Positions 1-6,434 of a DNA stretch of 10,942 nt are shown here, piece by piece. A program made the translations under genes and the position numbers. Position 1 is the stretch's first letter; each line of letters opens with the position of its first letter. This DNA comes from CAZHZT01 sp964537285. Lineage in GTDB: Bacteria > Bacteroidota > Bacteroidia > Chitinophagales > Saprospiraceae. Under the pieces are notes generated by a model, which searched no databases, was not told where the DNA came from, and saw only the letters and a list, made by a program, of their open reading frames with translations. The DNA is taken from NCBI GenBank assembly GCA_964537285.1, contig CAZHZT010000164.1:1-10942 (forward strand), given 5' to 3'.

Positions 1-135
1 AATACTGTTTGAGCCGACGTAAGGAGGCGAGTTTATTCATTTTAGGCTGAAAGCCATTTAAAAAGCGTTAAAAATTGAATACAGCCTTGATTTTTTGCTG
101 CTTTTTCATCAAGGAAAAAGTAGGTAAGGCGTTGA
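1..135. repeat. degenerate Bacteroidota-type intergenic repeat, possible
   Basis: No open reading frame runs through this stretch on either strand. It contains the 7-bp inverted repeat CCTTGAT (85-91) and ATCAAGG (108-114), and a T-rich, A-rich composition that, from memory, resembles a repeat often found between genes in Bacteroidota genomes. I cannot verify copy number here because only one copy is in the window. It could also be the downstream region of a gene ending just before the window. Confidence 0.25.
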
Positions 136-157
136 TTAACAGCGGTGTGTAAAGGTT

Positions 158-205
158 TTTTCAACATGAGTTATCCCGAATTTTCGGGATGACTCATGTT
201 GAAAA
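158..205. terminator. 23-bp hairpin before rlmD
   Basis: The arms 158-180 and 183-205 pair along 23 bp with one G-T wobble. The core is CAACATGAGTTATCCCGAA and its complement, and the formal loop is only TT. The left arm begins with a T run and the right arm ends in GAAAATGAAAAAAA, so it would work best as a terminator for a transcript on the minus strand. It could equally end a plus-strand transcript from left of the window, or be a short palindromic repeat. It lies 30 bp before the rlmD start. Confidence 0.5.
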
Positions 206-235
206 TGAAAAAAATAATAGGTTTAAACCAAATTA

Positions 236-1648
236 ATGGGAAGAAAGAAGAAAAAAATCATAGCTGAAAACGTAAGTATTACAGGCCTTGCCGATAAAGG
301 GCGTGGCGTAGGCAGGGATGCTGAGGGAAGAGTCTTTTTCGTGGAAAAAGTAGCTCCCGGGGACATTGTCGACGTTTTCGTCTTCAAAAAGAAAGATAAA
401 TTCATGGAAGGGCTGCCGATTCGGTTTAAGGAATTCTCCAATGAAAGAACAACCCCTTTTTGTGAGCATTTTGGAAAATGCGGAGGCTGCAAGTTTCAGC
501 ATATCAATTATCAAACACAATTGCAGCAGAAGCAGCTTATTGTTGAAAACGCTCTCCAACGGATAGGCAAAGTAGAGATCAAGGAAGTGCAGCCTATTCT
601 TGGCGCAACCTCCACGACCTACTACCGTAATAAACTGGAGTATGCCTTTTCGAATAAAAGATGGTTGAGCAAAACAGAGATTGATACCGGGTTTTCCAAA
701 TTTGAAAACGTCCTGGGCTATCATCTTGCAGGAGCGTTCGATAAGATTCTGGATATCAAGCATTGTTATCTCCAGCCGGCTCCCTCTAACGATATTCGCA
801 TTGCCCTGAAAGAAATTGCAGAGGATCAGGGGCTTAGCTTCCATGATACCAGAATGCATAACGGCTTTCTACGGCATATTATGCTGAAGATTTCAACACT
901 TGGTGAAGTTATGCTTATTCTTTCCGTTTTTGAAGATAAACCCGACGTTATCAAAAAATACCTGGATGAAGTAATTCGGAGGTTTCCTAACATCACCTCT
1001 TTATATTATTGCATAAATCCTAAAGTAAATGATTTTGTGCTGGACCTGGAAATGAGGCTTTATTACGGGCGGGGGTGGATTGAGGAAAAACTTCGGGACA
1101 TTCGATTTAAAATCGGGCCTAAATCGTTTTTTCAGACTAATACCAGGCAAGCGGAGCGTTTATTTACGCTTGTAGAAGAGTTCGCGGATTTAAAGGGCGA
1201 AGAAAATGTGTACGATTTATATACAGGCTTAGGAAGTATTGCTTTGTTTATTGCGCATAAGTGCAAGCAAGTTGTCGGGGTTGAAGAAGTAGAGGCAGCC
1301 ATTGAAGATGCCAAAGGAAATATGGAATTGAACAATATAAATAATGCTCTTTTCTATGCAGGGGATGTAAAAGATATTCTCAGTGATGCCTTCATTGAAA
1401 AACATGGCAAACCGGATGTGGTAATCACTGACCCGCCGAGGGCGGGCATGCACGCTAAGGTGATTGATATTTTGCTTGAACTGGCGTCTCCTAAAATAGT
1501 ATATGTGAGTTGTAACCCATCCACCCAGGCACGAGATCTCCAATTATTGAGCGTAAAATATGACGTGGAGAAGATTCGTCCGGTGGATATGTTCCCGTTT
1601 ACGCACCATATTGAAAATATTGCATTGTTAAAGTTACGGAACGTTTAG
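236..1648 (+). CDS. rlmD: 23S rRNA (uracil-5-)-methyltransferase RlmD
   Basis: This 470-residue protein belongs to the TrmA/RumA family, which transfers a methyl group from S-adenosylmethionine to C5 of a uridine; RlmD acts on U1939 of 23S rRNA (E. coli numbering). Domains in order: a basic N-terminus and TRAM-type RNA-binding domain (about 1-65); an iron-sulfur cysteine set C76, C82, C85 with C177 as the likely fourth ligand; and a C-terminal SAM-binding fold. Visible motifs are SFFQTN (298-302), DLYTGLGS (327-334), DPPRAG (399-404), the catalytic nucleophile C426 in VSCNPST, and the likely general base E460 in THHIE. Length is close to the E. coli enzyme (433). The start follows an A-rich stretch without a Shine-Dalgarno sequence, normal for Bacteroidota. 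Family membership is very sure. The exact uridine is less so, because paralogues such as RlmCD act on neighbouring sites. Confidence 0.92.
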   Translation: MGRKKKKIIAENVSITGLADKGRGVGRDAEGRVFFVEKVAPGDIVDVFVFKKKDKFMEGLPIRFKEFSNERTTPFCEHFGKCGGCKFQHINYQTQLQQKQLIVENALQRIGKVEIKEVQPILGATSTTYYRNKLEYAFSNKRWLSKTEIDTGFSKFENVLGYHLAGAFDKILDIKHCYLQPAPSNDIRIALKEIAEDQGLSFHDTRMHNGFLRHIMLKISTLGEVMLILSVFEDKPDVIKKYLDEVIRRFPNITSLYYCINPKVNDFVLDLEMRLYYGRGWIEEKLRDIRFKIGPKSFFQTNTRQAERLFTLVEEFADLKGEENVYDLYTGLGSIALFIAHKCKQVVGVEEVEAAIEDAKGNMELNNINNALFYAGDVKDILSDAFIEKHGKPDVVITDPPRAGMHAKVIDILLELASPKIVYVSCNPSTQARDLQLLSVKYDVEKIRPVDMFPFTHHIENIALLKLRNV

Positions 1649-1664
1649 ATAGTGGTCCCTTATT

Positions 1665-1714
1665 GGAAGGAGGCCCGGTTTTTTATTTTCGAAGAAAAAA
1701 GCGAGCCTCTTTCC
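1665..1714 (+). terminator. probable terminator hairpin after rlmD
   Basis: GGAAGGAGGC (1665-1674) pairs with GCCTCTTTCC (1705-1714) with one G-T wobble. The long loop is itself partly self-complementary: a T-rich left side, then TTCGAA, then an A-rich right side. It sits 17 nt after the rlmD stop. No clear T-tract follows the right arm, so termination efficiency is uncertain. Confidence 0.45.
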
Positions 1715-1763
1715 TGTAGATAATCACTTTCTAAACACCACATTTCTAAAAAGTGAACAATAA

Positions 1764-2117
1764 ATGCTGCCAGATAAAAAACTTAAAACGCTACAATTAC
1801 AGGTTCATCGCCAGAAAGAGCTCCTTAAGAGGGCTTCTGCCACCATTATTGAGCAAAATGTATCGGACTATCCCATTTTTGTTTTTCATGAAGAGGGTAT
1901 AGATATTGGCATTCCTATCTTCATTCCGGAAGAAGGCTCGAAGGAATGGTTGATCAATGCGACTACCTTGGAAGAATTATCTACTAAATCATTAGTGATG
2001 AGTGATAAGGTGGAAGATTTCAAAAAAGCATTTAAGGATCCCGAGCAGTTTTTTTGTTTGTTTGTGGTGATTGGAGGGGGAGGCTCGTATATCTTTTTGC
2101 CGCAGAATAAAGTCTAA
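1764..2117 (+). CDS. small conserved-looking protein of unknown function
   Basis: A 117-residue protein that I cannot assign to a named family. It is soluble, with no signal peptide or membrane segment. The first 30 residues are basic and likely helical. A central part is rich in beta-type residues and proline (YPIFVFHEEGIDIGIPIFIP, about 37-56), then an acidic helical stretch, and the end is hydrophobic and glycine-rich (LFVVIGGGGSYIFLP, about 99-113). The ORF fills the space between the rlmD hairpin and the next promoter, on the same strand as its neighbours, and has ordinary codon use, so it is probably real. The hydrophobic C-terminal strand could be the core of a small alpha/beta fold. 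Position between an rRNA-modification gene and a receiver gene does not indicate a role. Confidence 0.7.
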   Translation: MLPDKKLKTLQLQVHRQKELLKRASATIIEQNVSDYPIFVFHEEGIDIGIPIFIPEEGSKEWLINATTLEELSTKSLVMSDKVEDFKKAFKDPEQFFCLFVVIGGGGSYIFLPQNKV

Positions 2118-2143
2118 TATTCCCCAGTTCCTATTACTTTTCA

Positions 2144-2151
2144 TAACTTTG
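2144..2151 (+). promoter_or_regulatory. Bacteroidota -7 promoter box before the receiver gene
   Basis: TAACTTTG matches the Bacteroidota -7 consensus TAnnTTTG exactly and ends 28 nt before the ATG at 2180. I see no clear -33 TTTG about 20 nt upstream. It would drive the receiver gene and, given the 11-nt gaps that follow, probably rfbA and the mutA-like gene. Confidence 0.45.
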
Positions 2152-2179
2152 TAACCTAATTTTACTCAAAAACAGCCGT

Positions 2180-2542
2180 ATGAATATACTTATCTGCCAA
2201 GAAGAGGAAATAATGCTCACTGCACTGGAATTTAGGTTGAGCAAACAAGGATTCGAGGTTTCTGTTGCGAAAGATAAGAAAACAGCAATTGCTCAGATTC
2301 AAGAAAAACAGCCAGACCTTGTCGTCGCTGATATTATGTCTGATAAAGTAGAAGGCTTGGACATTCTGGAGCATCTGAACGGAAATGGTGAGTCGAAGGT
2401 ACCTTTTGTGCTTATTTCCGAATTAGATAATACAGATCTCATCCTGGAAGCCCTCAATAACGGGGCGGATGATTTCATCGCCAAGCCCTTCAATCCTGTT
2501 GAGTTACTCATTCGAATAAAAAGAATACTTCATCAATATTAA
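2180..2542 (+). CDS. stand-alone response-regulator receiver (REC) protein
   Basis: The 120 residues make one receiver domain and nothing else; there is no DNA-binding or enzymatic output domain. The phosphoacceptor is D51 (VVADIMSD), the conserved hydroxyl position is S80 (VLIS), and the conserved lysine is K102 followed by P (AKPF). The metal-binding acidic pair near the N-terminus, normally D-D after the first strand, reads Q7-E8 (LICQEEE). The usual proline loop after the phosphoacceptor (MMPGMDG-type) is replaced by MSDKVEG. These changes may alter magnesium binding or phosphorylation kinetics. A single-domain receiver would act by protein contact or in a phosphorelay; its kinase is not in the window. 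The stop is 11 nt before rfbA, suggesting co-transcription. Confidence 0.85.
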   Translation: MNILICQEEEIMLTALEFRLSKQGFEVSVAKDKKTAIAQIQEKQPDLVVADIMSDKVEGLDILEHLNGNGESKVPFVLISELDNTDLILEALNNGADDFIAKPFNPVELLIRIKRILHQY

Positions 2543-2553
2543 AGAGCATACCA

Positions 2554-3423
2554 ATGAAAGGAATTATTTTAGCCGGAGGCCTGGGTACACGATTGTATCC
2601 CCTTACACTCGCAGTAAGTAAGCAATTGATGCCGGTATATGATAAACCAATGATCTACTATCCCTTATCGACGCTCATGTCAGCGGGGATTCGGGAAATT
2701 TTAATCATTTCAACACCGCACGATCTGCCAAATTTTCAGAAACTATTGGGGGATGGTAGCCAGATCGGTTGTTCCTTTTCTTACAAGGCACAGGTTGTTC
2801 CGAATGGGCTTGCTCAGGCTTTTGTGTTGGGAGAAGATTTCATTGGGGATGCCTCTGCTGCCCTAATTCTAGGGGATAATATTTTTTATGGCAACGGTCT
2901 CAAAGAAGTACTTCAGGAAAGTGTTGAGCCTGAAGGTGGAGTAGTTTTCGCCTATCAGGTTGCTGATCCTGAGCGCTATGGCGTTGTAGAGTTTGATGAT
3001 AATTTCAGGGCGCTTTCAATTGAGGAAAAGCCTGCAAAACCCAAGTCTAATTTTGCTGTTCCTGGTCTTTATTTTTATGATAATAATGTAATCGAAATAG
3101 CTAAAAATCTAGAGCCTAGTGCAAGGGGGGAGTACGAAATTACCGATGTTAACAAACATTATTTAGAGGCAAATAGACTTAACGTGGGCGTTCTGGGAAG
3201 AGGAATTGCCTGGTTAGATACGGGAACGCATAAATCACTTGTACAGGCAGGTCAGTTTATTGAAGTTATTGAGGATCGGCAGGGCCTGAAAATTGGGTGT
3301 ATCGAGGAGGTTGCTTATGAGATGGGCTTCATCAATGATGAGCAATTAGAAAAACAAGCTCACCGCTTCATTAAGAGTGGCTATGGAGAGTATTTACTTC
3401 GTTTGCTGAATCACGGAGAATAA
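2554..3423 (+). CDS. rfbA: glucose-1-phosphate thymidylyltransferase RfbA/RmlA
   Basis: This enzyme joins dTTP and glucose-1-phosphate to make dTDP-glucose and pyrophosphate, the first step towards dTDP-L-rhamnose and other dTDP-sugars used in surface polysaccharides. The 289-residue length is typical. Visible motifs: the nucleotide-binding loop GGLGTRLYPLT (8-18), KQLMPVYDKPMIYYP (23-37), the metal-binding LGDNIFYG (106-113) with D108, EEKP (157-160), GEYEITDVN (192-200), and WLDTGTH (220-226). The start lies directly at the Rossmann strand (MKGIILAGG), fixing it with confidence. It sits alone, without rfbB, rfbC or rfbD, between a receiver gene and a mutase subunit gene, with 11-nt gaps on both sides. 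The other pathway genes must be elsewhere if the pathway is complete. Confidence 0.93.
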   Translation: MKGIILAGGLGTRLYPLTLAVSKQLMPVYDKPMIYYPLSTLMSAGIREILIISTPHDLPNFQKLLGDGSQIGCSFSYKAQVVPNGLAQAFVLGEDFIGDASAALILGDNIFYGNGLKEVLQESVEPEGGVVFAYQVADPERYGVVEFDDNFRALSIEEKPAKPKSNFAVPGLYFYDNNVIEIAKNLEPSARGEYEITDVNKHYLEANRLNVGVLGRGIAWLDTGTHKSLVQAGQFIEVIEDRQGLKIGCIEEVAYEMGFINDEQLEKQAHRFIKSGYGEYLLRLLNHGE

Positions 3424-3434
3424 ACATTTTTCCT

Positions 3435-4538
3435 ATGGGAAACACTTCTAACCTTTTTGAAGAATTTAAGGCCATTGGTAAACAAGCCTGGCTCGATAAA
3501 ATTGAGAAAGATCTTAAGGGAAAACCTTTGGACGCTCTTAATTGGAGAATTGATGATGAACTGAGTCTGAATCCTTTTTATACTTCTGAAGACCTTGAGT
3601 CCATACCCAATATTGAATTGATTAAAGAGTCATCGGATTGGGAAATAGGTGAAAAATACGTATGCAGGAAGGAAAACTTCGCTGAAGTTAATTCTATGGC
3701 TTTAGAGGGGCTTCAAAACGGGGTTCAATCGCTTTTCCTTGATTTTGAGGATACGCCAGATGCTGAAGGTTTCTCTCAATTGTTAAATAATATTGAGCTT
3801 ACGTTTATTTCTCATCATTTTGGTGCGCCAACAGTGGAAAGTGCTCCGGTTATTTTGAATCATTTTTTGAATTTGGCAAAGACGCAAGGAAAAAAGTTAG
3901 AGGGCTTAAAATTTTCGCTGAGTGTACCGACGGTTAATAATGAAAACCATTTTGATCAACTCAAGAAGCTATTAACCGAGCACCCAAGCGCGAGACTGGG
4001 CGTTTCCGATGCCTGGGAAAAAACGAATGATGTTAATGCCTCTCAGCAAATAGCTATCTTATTAAAGCAAGGCAATCAGTGGTTGACTGACGCGTCCTTT
4101 TCTGGTGAAAATATTTTCTTCAAGGTATACATAGGAATGGACTATTTTCTGGAGATTGCTAAGTTAAGAGCCTTTCGTTGGCTTTGGCCCAAATTGCAAA
4201 AAGCAGTTGGTAGGCCTCAAGAATTTCCACCCTTCATAGAAGTACATTTAAATCCGGATATACAAACGGAGGAAACCTACACGAACATGATCCGCTCAAC
4301 TACACAAGCTATGGCTGCGGCAATAGGAGGCGCGGATAGAATTTTCATACCACCTGCTAACTCGTCTGTAGAAGCTCCAAATTCATTTACAAGGAGGATT
4401 GCCAGGAATGTGCAGCATATATTAAAAATGGAAAGCCACTTTGACAAAGTGAATGATCCTGCTGCGGGAAGCTATCATCTGGATACTTTAACGTATAAGT
4501 TAGCAGAGAAAGCCTGGGAGCATTTTAGAAAAATGTAA
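3435..4538 (+). CDS. mutA: methylmalonyl-CoA mutase small subunit (MutA-like), short at the C-terminus
   Basis: The 367 residues match the N-terminal and barrel part of methylmalonyl-CoA mutase small subunits. That enzyme uses adenosylcobalamin to interconvert methylmalonyl-CoA and succinyl-CoA; the small subunit is catalytically inactive and pairs with MutB. Visible family segments are an N-terminal LFEEF..AWLDKIEKDLKG (7-29), NPFYTSEDLESIP (46-58), the barrel motif AMAAAIGGADRIFIPP (292-307), RRIARNVQHILKMESHF (320-336), and NDPAAGSYHLDTLTYKLAEKAW (340-361). The protein stops right after this helix. Known small subunits continue for about 90 residues or more, and the long forms also keep a degenerate cobalamin domain. 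No mutB follows; instead a 188-bp palindrome starts 11 nt after the stop. It may be a naturally short form, or a gene that lost its 3' part. The family call is sure; function is doubtful. Confidence 0.82.
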   Translation: MGNTSNLFEEFKAIGKQAWLDKIEKDLKGKPLDALNWRIDDELSLNPFYTSEDLESIPNIELIKESSDWEIGEKYVCRKENFAEVNSMALEGLQNGVQSLFLDFEDTPDAEGFSQLLNNIELTFISHHFGAPTVESAPVILNHFLNLAKTQGKKLEGLKFSLSVPTVNNENHFDQLKKLLTEHPSARLGVSDAWEKTNDVNASQQIAILLKQGNQWLTDASFSGENIFFKVYIGMDYFLEIAKLRAFRWLWPKLQKAVGRPQEFPPFIEVHLNPDIQTEETYTNMIRSTTQAMAAAIGGADRIFIPPANSSVEAPNSFTRRIARNVQHILKMESHFDKVNDPAAGSYHLDTLTYKLAEKAWEHFRKM

Positions 4539-4549
4539 ACCATAAGAGC

Positions 4550-4737
4550 TATTAGAATAAAAAAGAGGCCGTCTCATAAGTAAGTTCGTTGCGCTTTACA
4601 GGAAGTTTTCTTTTTTGAGAGGGATTCTTTTTTAAAAATTTTACAAAAAATTTTTAAAAAAGAATCCCTCTCAATAGAAAATACCCATCCCGAGGCAAAC
4701 GAATTACTTATGAGACGGCCTCTTTTTTATTCTAATA
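4550..4737. repeat. 188-bp composite palindrome (nested inverted repeats)
   Basis: Outer arms 4550-4583 and 4704-4737 are 34-bp perfect inverted repeats containing AGAGGCCGTCTCATAAG. Inner arms 4615-4642 and 4647-4674 are 28-bp perfect inverted repeats with a 4-nt loop, containing GAGAGGGATTC. The spacers between outer and inner arms (31 and 29 nt) are only partly complementary. The outer arms have an A-run outside on the left and a T-run on the right, as in a bidirectional intrinsic terminator, and the structure lies between two converging genes. The outer ends start TATTAG and finish CTAATA, which would also fit a small non-autonomous element with TA target duplication. No coding sequence is inside. 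Terminator, mobile element, or a terminator split by an insertion are all possible. Confidence 0.85.
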
Positions 4738-4779
4738 ACTCATTCTATTAATGAATCGCAACTTGGATTGACTAGTACC

Positions 4780-4888
4780 GTTCTTAGACAAATTGTGTGG
4801 AACTTCAAAATGATAACCCTTGAATGCCCTTGTGGCTGAAAGGGTAATCATTTTGAAGTTCCATTTTCCACAATTTATGTCAAAGAAC
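4780..4888 (-). mobile_element. MITE-like palindromic element, copy A (109 bp)
   Basis: Copy A starts GTTCTTAGACA and ends TGTCAAAGAAC. Its core stem is a 16-bp perfect inverted repeat (4799-4814 with 4847-4862, GGAACTTCAAAATGAT type). Its reverse complement is nearly identical to copy B at 6226-6335, differing at a handful of positions. The flanks 4770-4779 (GACTAGTACC) and 4889-4898 (TATTAGTACT) agree at 7 of 10 positions, consistent with a decayed target duplication. The right end lies 2 bp before the stop codon triplet of the lipoprotein gene, so that gene's mRNA would end in this hairpin. No coding capacity. Confidence 0.8.
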
Positions 4889-4890
4889 TA

Positions 4891-6126
4891 TTAGTACTTA
4901 ATAGAAAGTACATAATTATCGTCATTATTGGTAGTTACAACATTAACTTCATCAACTCGAATAAGGTAATATCTGTCATTGTTTGAGTTGTAGATAGCAT
5001 ACATCTCACCCGCAGCCTCTACCTTTGTTTTATTATCAGTAAGGTTATTACCTGTGTCGTAAGCTGTTTTAATGATTTCTTGGTTGTTGACAGCGTCGAA
5101 AGTAAATGTTTCAGGAAGGCTGTTCATATCCAAACTTCTAAGAGTAGAAGTATTGATACCGGAAATTTCCTGCTTCCAGTTTGTAGCCATAGGTTGAGCA
5201 AGGTCAATTCCTTCATCTCTAATCTCAGCAGCAGCATCGCTTGATCCGGTGCCATCACCATTGTCTAAGTCTAACCCACCTGTACCCATAGGGCCACCGG
5301 CATTGAATAGAACACCAGAAAGGTCGCCATCAAGAGGGGTGCCATTTCTAAGGGTAATGGTTGCGCTTGCTTCATTTAAGTCAACATCCGTAACAGCAAT
5401 TGTATAGATATAATCACCAGGTTCGGCAGGACCTGTGATGAAGATATCACCAGTGAAGCCCGTTTTGTTATCATCAGGAATAGTGAATGGATTCGCATCG
5501 AATACAGTTGCTTGATCAAGGAAGCTTAATTCCGCAGCATCAACCGGGTTGCCTGCATCATCTGTAACCGAAATATCAAATAAATCGCCTAAACCTTGAG
5601 TTACGGTAACATTTACAGCCGCAGGAACACCTAGAGTCGTGTTAAATATATTATCATCGTCGTTTACTGTAATCGATAAGCCTTCAGCAATCGTAATATC
5701 GATGGAAACAGATTCGTTGTTACCATCTTCATCAGATACTTCGAATTTATAGGTCTTCAGTCCTTGATGATCAGGGCTGATGCTGATTTCGTATTCAAAC
5801 ATATCTTGATCAGCATTAAATAATAGAACAGGATTAGCAGAAGCAGGAGCACCGTTGACGGAAATACTGTCTAATGAAACGGCAAGGTCATCAGCAAAGA
5901 TAGTGAAAGAGTTCAATGGGCTATCTCCTTTGGTAGCAGAAACTTTTACGTCAATGGTATTACCTGGAGTGACAAGGGCGGCTTCGCCGGATACGAATCC
6001 TGCTTCATCAACTAATTGGATGAATGGTAAGCTTGACGGGTCTGGAGTATCATCATTGCTACAAGAAGCAATTGCAAATGCGATACCTGCTAATAATAGA
6101 AATCTGGAAAAAATAGTAAACTTCAT
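4891..6126 (-). CDS. surface lipoprotein with two Ig/cadherin-like domains
   Basis: A 411-residue acidic protein. The N-terminus is a type II signal peptide (1-21) with lipobox ending IASC22. The next residues, SNDD, fit the acidic lipoprotein export signal known in Bacteroidota, so it is probably on the cell surface. Residues about 34-148 and 150-262 look like two beta-sandwich domains of Ig or cadherin type, each ending in a strand pattern such as YKFEVSDEDGNN..VSIDITI and YIYTIAVTDVDLNEASATITL. Residues about 265-411 form a further domain with a glycine- and aspartate-rich stretch (GGLDLDNGDGTGSSD, 283-297) and a tyrosine-rich end. I do not recognise a specific ligand or enzyme motif. Adhesion or glycan contact is only a guess. 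The gene is bracketed by inverted MITE-like copies: copy A begins 2 bp past its stop, and copy B lies 99 bp upstream of its start. Confidence 0.88.
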   Translation of the reverse strand: MKFTIFSRFLLLAGIAFAIASCSNDDTPDPSSLPFIQLVDEAGFVSGEAALVTPGNTIDVKVSATKGDSPLNSFTIFADDLAVSLDSISVNGAPASANPVLLFNADQDMFEYEISISPDHQGLKTYKFEVSDEDGNNESVSIDITIAEGLSITVNDDDNIFNTTLGVPAAVNVTVTQGLGDLFDISVTDDAGNPVDAAELSFLDQATVFDANPFTIPDDNKTGFTGDIFITGPAEPGDYIYTIAVTDVDLNEASATITLRNGTPLDGDLSGVLFNAGGPMGTGGLDLDNGDGTGSSDAAAEIRDEGIDLAQPMATNWKQEISGINTSTLRSLDMNSLPETFTFDAVNNQEIIKTAYDTGNNLTDNKTKVEAAGEMYAIYNSNNDRYYLIRVDEVNVVTTNNDDNYVLSIKY

Positions 6127-6215
6127 AGTTAAAATTGGTTTTGGTTAATAAAGCCAAAAAATATTAATAGATAATGATAACGAAGAAGCATTGAAAATGC
6201 TGCTTCATTGTTCAT

Positions 6216-6345
6216 GATTTATGAAGTTCTTTGACATAAATTGTGAAAAAATGGAACTTCAAAATGATAAGCCTTTCAGCCACAAGGGCATTCAAGGGGT
6301 ATCATTTTGAAGTTCCACACAATTTGTCAAAGAACGATTTATGAA
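6216..6345. repeat. 10-bp target-site duplication around copy B
   Basis: GATTTATGAA occurs at 6216-6225, immediately left of the element, and again at 6336-6345, immediately right of it. A perfect 10-bp direct repeat exactly at both ends of a palindromic unit is the classic footprint of transposition. The size is in the range reported for IS4-group and some other DDE transposases. Confidence 0.85.
6226..6335 (+). mobile_element. MITE-like palindromic element, copy B (110 bp)
   Basis: The ends are GTTCTTTGACATAAATTGTG and, read from the other side, GTTCTTTGACAAATTGTGTG, so the terminal inverted repeat is at least 11 bp perfect and longer with small gaps. The core stem GGAACTTCAAAATGAT (6253-6268) pairs perfectly with 6301-6316. 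The loop region carries a second imperfect stem (CCTTT and AAGGGG side). It is in inverted orientation relative to copy A. A perfect target duplication flanks it, so it moved as a unit. It has no coding capacity and must have been mobilised by a transposase encoded elsewhere. Confidence 0.88.
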
Positions 6346-6388
6346 AATAATACATATTTCCAATCGACATGTAGACGTGAAAATATTT

Positions 6389-6424
6389 TAAAGTAACAAT
6401 GGAGCCAGCTCCATTGTTACTTTA
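6389..6424 (-). terminator. hairpin after the WG-repeat gene
   Basis: Perfect 17-bp arms 6389-6405 and 6408-6424 (AAAGTAACAATGGAGC core) with a formal 2-nt loop. It lies 11 nt past the stop codon of the minus-strand WG-repeat gene. On the minus strand it is followed by an A/T-rich run (AAAATATTTT) rather than a pure T-tract, so it is a likely but not canonical terminator. Confidence 0.6.
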
Positions 6425-6434
6425 GGCTATCATG

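Noticed and set aside
233..859. 208-residue minus-strand frame opposite rlmD
   Set aside because: It lies entirely opposite a well-supported enzyme with all motifs in place.
6127..6180. Possible lipoprotein promoter box TATTTTTTG on the minus strand
   Set aside because: The spacing is one base off the TAnnTTTG consensus and no -33 partner is seen; too weak to annotate.
6184..6207. Imperfect hairpin GAAGCATT / AATGCTGCTTC upstream of the lipoprotein gene
   Set aside because: It needs a 3-nt bulge, is short, and has no T-tract; not enough to call an attenuator.
4780..6335. Composite transposon carrying the lipoprotein gene
   Set aside because: The perfect 10-bp duplication surrounds copy B alone, which indicates an independent single-element insertion rather than movement of the whole unit.
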